Below, piece after piece: positions 9,103 through 14,770 of a DNA stretch of 14,770 bases. The position numbers were made by a program, and so were the translations under genes. The stretch spans positions 5,546-20,315 of the forward strand of contig JALLPB010008557.1 in NCBI GenBank assembly GCA_036939975.1, read 5' to 3'. The stretch comes from Cyclostephanos tholiformis. Lineage: Eukaryota; Bacillariophyta; Thalassiosirophyceae; Thalassiosirales; Thalassiosiraceae. Each line of letters opens with the position of its first letter. Position 1 is the stretch's first letter. Under the pieces are notes generated by a model, which saw only the letters and a list, made by a program, of their open reading frames with translations, was not told the DNA's origin and did not search any database.

Positions 9103-9245
9103 GGTTCGTTGGTTAATTATTATATTATTTTGTGTGCTTTGTACTCGATCCGGTCTATTTTAGAGTTAAAGATTCGTTCTGTAAGTAATAGTAAGTACTC
9201 TAAGTACTATTTACTTCGCGCCAAAAAGAAAAGTCCGTTGCCTGC
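9103..9245. promoter_or_regulatory. compact bidirectional promoter of NTF2 and the glycosyltransferase
   Basis: Only 143 bp separate the NTF2 start from the first glycosyltransferase ATG (236 bp if the ATG at 9339 is used), so both promoters must share this DNA. It is AT-rich and contains two direct copies of TAAGTACT (9192-9199 and 9201-9208) inside an imperfect palindrome at 9183-9216. GCGCCAAAA at 9218-9226 is the reverse complement of the E2F-type consensus TTTTGGCGC. Factor binding is inferred. Confidence 0.55.
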
Positions 9246-12146
9246 ATGCCAAGGAGCACAAAAAAGCCGCCGAGATCCGCTCGACCGACCATTACGATGA
9301 CGACCCCATCCTCGTCAACCTCCCCGCCGAGACGGAGGATGAAGAATGCATCATCCCTCCTCCTCCTCCTCATTTTCGTCGTCGCTCGTCCCTGCCACGG
9401 CCAGTCCGTCAAGAAGATGAACGACGCCGACAAAAATAACAACAACAAATTCGTGCCACCGAAGTTGTCATTCTCGGCCTCGGACTACTACGCGAGTCTC
9501 AGGGAGGACAATATCGTCAAGTCCTTGCAGACGGAGGATGAGAGCGGCGAGGAGCTGAGAAACACCAACAAGAATAATGAGGAGGAGGAGGAGGAGGCAC
9601 CGTGGAAGATCTTCCAGGCCACGACAGACCCGACGTCCGTGGAGTCGATACGACGACGTTCCGGTCCTCTCCTGACCTTATTCCCCAGCGGCAATGGGGG
9701 GATGAACTCGCACCGCATGGCTAGGCACGTGATCCTCGACCCCGTCGGACAGCGCGCCTACCTAGTCGCGCATTCCAAGGATTGCAATCCCGAAAACCCG
9801 GACGCGCTCCTCGACCGATACGACCTTCTCGCGAAGTCGTCGAACGGCGAATCGTCGCACCTCGCCGTGGAATTGTGGAAGTACTGCGCCCTGTATGCCG
9901 AGGGGGGGGTGTACGTCGATCCGGAAACTTCCCCACTGGCGACCCTCGGGGACGCCCTCGGTTGGGACGTAGTAGATGATAACGACGGGCGGTCGGAGAA
10001 GAATTGGAACTACGTCGCCACGTCCGCCACGCGAGATTCTGGCGTCTCTCCATCGCTTCTCCCGATCAGTTCCATCGGCGGCGACGGCAATGTGGTCAAC
10101 TCGACAATCTCTGACTCGGTCAACATCGCGTCGTCCCGGGGCACCGGCGATCCCGTCGCCATATCGTCCTTCGTCGCCATATCCAGCGCGAAACACGACG
10201 TGCCCCGAAGGATGATCGATACGCTCCTCGCGACGGACGTCGGCAAGCTCGTGACGGACGCATTGTTGCTGCCCCGCTCGCTGATGACCTACGCGCGGGA
10301 ATGCGACGACGGAGCGGGGGGTAAGAGGGGGGGCACGACAACGGGGGGGGGACGGTGGGGATATCTCAGACAGCGATGCTCGGGGATCGAGATCGCGCCG
10401 CCCACGACGACGACGCTGCGACATTGTCCCGAGTCCGCGGGTTACTGCTGCGAAATCCTCGATCCGACGTCGACGTTCGTCCTATTACTATCGAGGCACT
10501 CGCTCGTGCCAAATCAGGTATTGCCGATCGAGTCCGCCCTCCCCGCGCCGTACAGGGTAGACGCCGACCCATCATCATCGACGACGTCGACCGGATCGGC
10601 GGCGGTGGGGGGGAGCGAACTCGCCTTCCTCGCCACCGTTCACGAGGTATCCGAGTCCCCGCTCATCTCCTCCACGGTCAAGGGGAATTCCGAATCCACC
10701 CCCAACGTGTACGAGATCCTATCCGGGCAGGGGGCGCTGCCGAATCAGGTGCCCAATCGTCAGGCTTGCATGGATTGCCTACGGGAGAAGAAGGCCTCCG
10801 ATTGCAGAATCTGTGGCGAGAAATGCGGCCAGTTCTGCAATAAGATATGCGAGGTGGAGTTGAAGGAGAAGCCGGTGAAGAGGGTCGTGAGCGTCTCGGC
10901 TCCAAAGTATAGGAAGGATCCGGAACGGTTCATCCCAAGGATCGTCCATCAGGTGAGTGAGCAGACCGGGCACGATGCCTGATGATGAGATTTTGTTGTG
11001 CACTCGACATTCCATCAACTTTTTTCATTATTCCACCGCTTATATTTTCTCTTCTACCACTTTTTCTTCCAGACCTGGTTCGAGCCCGTCACGCCCGAGA
11101 AATATCCCAATATGTCCCGCCTCATCGAATCGTGGAAGCGATCAGGCTGGGAGTATCACTTCTGGGATGATGAGTCTGCCGCTGAATTCCTCTCGCTGCA
11201 CTTCCCCCCGGAGGTTCGCGAGGCCTACGACTCTATCCTGCCCGGTGCGTTCAAGGCCGACCTCTTTAGGTACTGCGTCCTCCTCATCATGGGAGGAATA
11301 TATTCCGACATGGACGTCATGCTCGAGAGCAACCTCGACGCCGCCGTGCCTCCCGACGTTGGCTTCATGGTGCCCGTGGACGCGCCTGGCATCCGACCTG
11401 ACAAGCGCATGTGCCTCTGGAATGGCATGATAGCCTCGGCACCAGCCCATCCCTTTCTCGTGCGCGCCATCGAGCACGTTGTTAACAACATACGAAATCG
11501 CTTCACGGTCGTCGACTATGATCGCATGATGTGCCCCATGCCGGAGACGTCTGTCGTTCACGCATTTAGCACGCTCTTCACGGCTGGGCCTTGCATACTC
11601 GGCCTAACCGTGAACGAGGTCATGGGGCGTGGCCTCCAGCAGACATTTGTGGAGGGCGATCTAGTCGTGCCGGATGGCATTACGACGAGGGGAGTGCCGG
11701 GACGTACGATCATTCTAAGGCAGAATAAGTGGGACATGGGAGGTAAGTGTGGCGCGAGTAAATCCAAGGATTTCAGTTGATTCTCATCCTCTCTGATGTA
11801 TGCACCCCTTTTTCCTGCAAACAAAAAAAACTTAGCTCATCGTTTTACATGGGACGAGAACAATTTGGTCATCGCAGGTAAGTTGACCGAAGTATGATTG
11901 CACAGTGTGGGGCTTTTCTTTTCCAGTGAGATGTCGTATCACTAAATTCAACACACAGCCACCGACATGCCCGACTATGATGACCGAAAGGAACTAGAGG
12001 GGGAGTCAAAAGAGCAGGCGACTCACTACAGCAAGACCCTCGACCGCAACAGTCTATATGGAGAGGGGAAGGTGTATGTTGACAGGAACATTGCACACGA
12101 GAGGATCGTCATGATCATACAGGGCGAAGCCTCTTCGACGTCCTAG
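9246..12146 (+). CDS. GT32-type (OCH1-like, DXD) glycosyltransferase with a second degenerate GT-like half, four exons
   Basis: Exons: 9246-10952, 11073-11742, 11836-11877 and 11959-12146, giving 868 residues. Donors are gtgagt, gtaagt and gtaagt; acceptors are ccag, ttag and acag. The first join makes RIVHQ-TWFEPVTPEKYP, a classic start of the GT32 catalytic domain. ATG 9297 and 9339 have a better -3 A; 9339 would give a signal peptide (MKNASSLLLLLIFVVARPCHGQ), so the longest frame is only an upper bound. C-terminal half (about 565-800): AFKADLFRYCVLL then GGIYSDMD, with the metal/nucleotide-sugar DXD at Asp648 and Asp650. N-terminal half (about 155-480): HLAVELWKYCALYAEGGVYVDPE, similar but with DPE (225-227) in place of DXD. 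Seven cysteines at 508-535 link the halves. The protein is probably in the ER/Golgi lumen, transferring a hexose to a glycan or glycolipid; donor and acceptor are unknown. Exon 3 is only 42 nt. Confidence 0.88.
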
Positions 12147-12185
12147 CCTACTTCATTTCCATTTTTTGATCTTTTCAATGTCGCA

Positions 12186-12191
12186 AATAAA
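12186..12191 (+). terminator. putative polyadenylation signal of the glycosyltransferase gene
   Basis: AATAAA lies 40 nt after the stop codon of the glycosyltransferase, a normal distance for 3'-end formation. It also marks where the gene-rich part of the window ends. Confidence 0.5.
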
Positions 12192-12298
12192 ACTTGAATT
12201 ATGGTTGCTTTTTGTAGCCATCCGAATGTCTCGGATTTCTTTCCCCTGTTGCAATGACAATGGGGGTGATGAACTGCTGAAGGAAGCCATAGATAGTA

Positions 12299-12989
12299 GA
12301 GTGTGGGCTTAAACTCAAAATCAGCAGGGGGTCATCGTGAGGTCAGTGTGACAGCCTGACTGGATTTCTCCACGATTTTTTCTGGGGACCTTAAATTTTT
12401 TTTTACCCTGTCCCCCCCCCTTGTTACATGTGTGTAGGGTAGTCAAGCTAATAATATGACTTGGAATAGTACAAAAGTCTACTCCTGTCAGGTCAAGCAC
12501 CCACAACATGCACCAACCTCCCTTCCTTTTCCCTTCGCTTATAACTCCATTCTGAGCTCCTTCGGTTGGACCCATTCACCATGCCTCCTGCCGTGAAGCG
12601 CTGCTGCTAGACAGATCGTCGTTGATGTGGTGCTAAGTGTTACATTCTGCAAATAGACTCTGGAATGAATTACATTCTGCAAATAGACTCTGGAATGAAA
12701 TCAGTTCTGCCAAGATCGACCTACTTTTTACTGTCCAAGCTGCCCTTGCCATGATTTCCACGTCTGTCACAACAATAACTCATCTTCTCATGCTTGTCAT
12801 GGCCACTTAGGCCGTGGCAAATGCACCAAAAAATATATTTCTGCTCCAAAAATGCCCTGAAAATCCCCCCAACCCCCCCATCTCAGGGGTGGGGTAAATT
12901 TAGGGCATGTTGCAATGAAGTTATATAATGTCACCCCCTGGTGACCCTCTGCCCCACCCCTGCCAATTTTGAGTTTAAGCCCACAACTC
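12299..12989. mobile_element. MITE-like element with terminal inverted repeats, flanked by TA
   Basis: The left end GAGTGTGGGCTTAAACTC is repeated in inverted orientation at the right end. The perfect core GTGGGCTTAAACTCAAAAT (19 nt) is at 12303-12321 and its complement at 12966-12984, and similarity extends to about 30 bp with one gap. TA at 12297-12298 and 12990-12991 would be the target duplication of a Tc1/mariner-like insertion. The 691-bp interior has no transposase frame, so it would be non-autonomous. It also holds a tandem 30-mer. A foldback repeat of another class is possible. Confidence 0.5.
12641..12700. repeat. tandem repeat, two 30-bp units
   Basis: TACATTCTGCAAATAGACTC followed by TGGAATGAA(T/A) occurs twice head to tail (12641-12670 and 12671-12700), differing only at the last base. 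The near identity points to a recent duplication inside the inverted-repeat element. Confidence 0.9.
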
Positions 12990-13723
12990 TAGTAGCCTGT
13001 GAAAAGCCGGTAAAGGCAATTAAAAAAGTTGATATCTTTATTGAGCTAAGCTGTCATGCACAACATACACTTGATGATTTGTGTGTGCTGGATCAGGCAA
13101 ACTACAACAACATAATCATCCACACCAAATTTTACCCAAACAAAAATGATGGGAAAATGTATGAATGGGCCAAAAGCGGCTGCCAGTTGCCATAGCAATG
13201 GGTAAACAGCACTGTATGTAGATGATGCACTAATCATTAAATAGCTATTAATTAAAAAATAATTTTCTCTATTTTTAAGGATATAGACACATAGAAAAGA
13301 ATGTTGTCCACCAAAAATCCAGCCACTGTCCGAGCACATATCTTGGTCAATTAATAATCATCAGATATATACATGTCACAAAACAATCCTATGCCAATGC
13401 AAAACATGAAAACGTGCACTATAGGAACCAACAATTCATTATTATTATTGTTGGTAGGCCTATGTGAAGTGTCAGATGTCATTGTTAGTTTGTATTTTGA
13501 GGTCTCTCCCTCTGAAGGACAAATCTGGAATTTTAACTGATTTATTTGTAACTGATTTATTTGGCTTTTCTTAATTTTGCTTCCATCTTTCTCAACTTAT
13601 AAAGTTTATGTACAAATTCCTTTTTGCTTCAATCTGATGAATTGCATATTTTCTTGTATTTTAATACTAAACACATCATAAGTAGCTTTCATGTAAAGCT
13701 GAAATTGACCAATGGTAGAATCA
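12990..13723. other. AT-rich region without a recognised gene
   Basis: Frames of up to 97 codons exist but show no family motifs, no low-complexity codon style like the real genes here, and no supporting splice pattern. Visible features are a palindromic TAGGCCTA at 13455-13462 and a 15-bp tandem pair at 13534-13563. Confidence 0.5.
13534..13563. repeat. tandem repeat, two 15-bp units
   Basis: TAACTGATTTATTTG is present twice in direct succession (13534-13548 and 13549-13563) with no mismatch. Confidence 0.85.
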
Positions 13724-13950
13724 AAACCAATGGCTCTATGCCACAAACACACAACACAAAAACGACCAAAAAACACAAAAATACAACAACCATGGTCCCT
13801 CCTGCCCACCACCATCCAGCAGCTTCAATTAAAGAGTTAAGTAAGTTCAACGTACATCGCCTTGATCGTCACAACACGGGGATGCAATTTTTTTGTAGAA
13901 CTAATTTTTTCTTTATATTATTTACTATTTTCTACAGGCAGCAGCGTGGC
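13724..13950 (+). repeat. diverged direct duplication, copy A
   Basis: Copy A runs from AAAACCAATGGC to the splice-like site CTACAGGCAGC. It aligns in order with copy B near the window end. Shared landmarks are the ACCAATGGC box, a C-rich stretch around an ATG (13792), GTAAGT (13841), a CTTGATC...ACACGG block, a T-rich tract and YTAYAGGCA. Whether it is transcribed is unknown. Confidence 0.6.
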
Positions 13951-14050
13951 AGTTTTTTGAAGTAATTCTTGTGATTTTTCCAACCCCATCATCCACAGGG
14001 ATGATACAGAGATGATGGCATCCAGTGGCTATGAGTGAAGCCCTGAACCT

Positions 14051-14121
14051 CCTCCATTGGTCAATGTAAGAGGCATTGCTCCAGCACATCAGTGTGGCCA
14101 TTGAACTGTGTCCAATGGAGG
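14051..14121. repeat. inverted repeat (possible hairpin)
   Basis: CCTCCATTGG at 14051-14060 is the exact complement of CCAATGGAGG at 14112-14121. The arms continue imperfectly (TCAATG against CATTGA), leaving a loop of about 30-50 nt. Confidence 0.65.
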
Positions 14122-14451
14122 TGCATTTGATTATCATCAACAATTTCAACATCAATGATAACCAGCGCTAATGACCATGTTATGGTCGATTAAAGTTAAG
14201 AACATCAGAAACCCTCATTTCATTGATTGTAAGCATTACTATTATATTGTGGTATTTAATTACTATTCAGTAACCATCTAAGTTATCCTATAACATTCAT
14301 ATTTAGATTGCAACTATAACTCTAAAAAAAACTATTCTGTAGCATTACATTGCTGCAATGTAAACATAACTCTTCTTATCTTAACCATTTTCATAGTCAT
14401 CTTATTTTCATTCTACATCCTACATATGTAGAGACAATTTCGGAAGAAAAA

Positions 14452-14725
14452 AACCAATGGCGAGTCACAACGTCACAAAAATACTAACTGCAACTCCCTC
14501 CCAGCACAACAAACCACACAACATAAAACCTAACCTAAAAAGAACAATGGTACCATGATCCCCTCCACTCGCCACCCTCCAGTGGTTCCAGTTTTGAAGG
14601 TAAGTCTGATCGCCATACAATGCGTGATTGATCTTGATCTGCGCTACACGGCGATTCAATTTTGTTCCCTTTAACTAACCATATCTTTATTTTATTTGCT
14701 ATTATTCTATAGGCACTGGCTCAGC
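14452..14725 (+). repeat. diverged direct duplication, copy B
   Basis: Copy B starts at AACCAATGGC and reaches CTATAGGCACTG about 270 bp later. It is related to copy A by eye in both the ATG-proximal C-rich part and the following T-rich part ending at a 3'-splice-like site. It is longer in the A/C-rich leader (ATG at 14555, GTAAGT at 14600). It lies close to the window edge, so its downstream context is cut off. Confidence 0.6.
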
Positions 14726-14770
14726 ATGCACGCTGACTTAACATGAGTTTTAATAGTGAATACTTGCCTT

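Noticed and set aside
9762..10843. Frames of 220 (minus) and 162 (plus, other frame) codons over glycosyltransferase exon 1
   Set aside because: Both are Arg-rich shadows of a high-GC exon. The main frame carries the glycosyltransferase blocks and continues through three consistent splices.
12321..13339. Short frames of 84-97 codons in the AT-rich region
   Set aside because: No motifs, no family resemblance and no splice support; lengths are expected by chance in six frames.
13925..14155. 76-codon minus-strand frame between the duplicated segments
   Set aside because: It overlaps a hairpin and part of copy A, shows no recognisable domain, and its counterpart near copy B does not keep the frame.

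Overview
The window looks like nuclear DNA of a eukaryotic alga. Introns are GT-AG and mostly 90-390 nt long. Two genes end near AATAAA signals. Proteins carry Ser/Asp/Thr runs built from TCG/GAC/ACG triplets. The family mix is nuclear transport factor 2, a GT32 glycosyltransferase, a duplicated DUF445 membrane protein, a secreted RCC1-repeat protein and a SERHL-type hydrolase. A stramenopile, most likely a diatom, fits best. This placement is inferred from style and content; no marker gene settles it. The organisation is not bacterial: there are no operons and the key genes only read correctly after splicing.

Layout: 1-515 is low-complexity upstream sequence with a poly-T edge and a 31-nt poly-G run. 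516-2230 (+) is a two-exon alpha/beta hydrolase. 2461-4806 (-) is a single-exon secreted RCC1-repeat protein, convergent with the hydrolase. 4807-5292 is a divergent upstream region. 5293-7582 (+) is a six-exon DUF445 membrane protein. 7583-8347 is AT-richer, possibly with extra 3' exons of that gene. 8348-9102 (-) is two-exon nuclear transport factor 2. 9103-9245 is a compact divergent promoter holding an imperfect palindrome and an E2F-like site. 9246-12146 (+) is a four-exon glycosyltransferase with two GT32-like halves. 12147-14770 is AT-rich, without a convincing gene. It holds a 691-bp inverted-repeat element flanked by TA, short tandem repeats, a hairpin, and a diverged direct duplication that keeps splice-like signals.

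The genes share no obvious pathway. They act in nuclear import (NTF2), the secretory pathway (glycosyltransferase, RCC1-like protein), a membrane of unknown identity (DUF445) and small-molecule hydrolysis (SERHL-like). The most interesting points are the glycosyltransferase with one intact and one degenerate DXD half joined by a seven-cysteine linker, the secreted RCC1 propeller on a Ser/Thr/Pro stalk, and the unexplained duplicated segment at the right edge.
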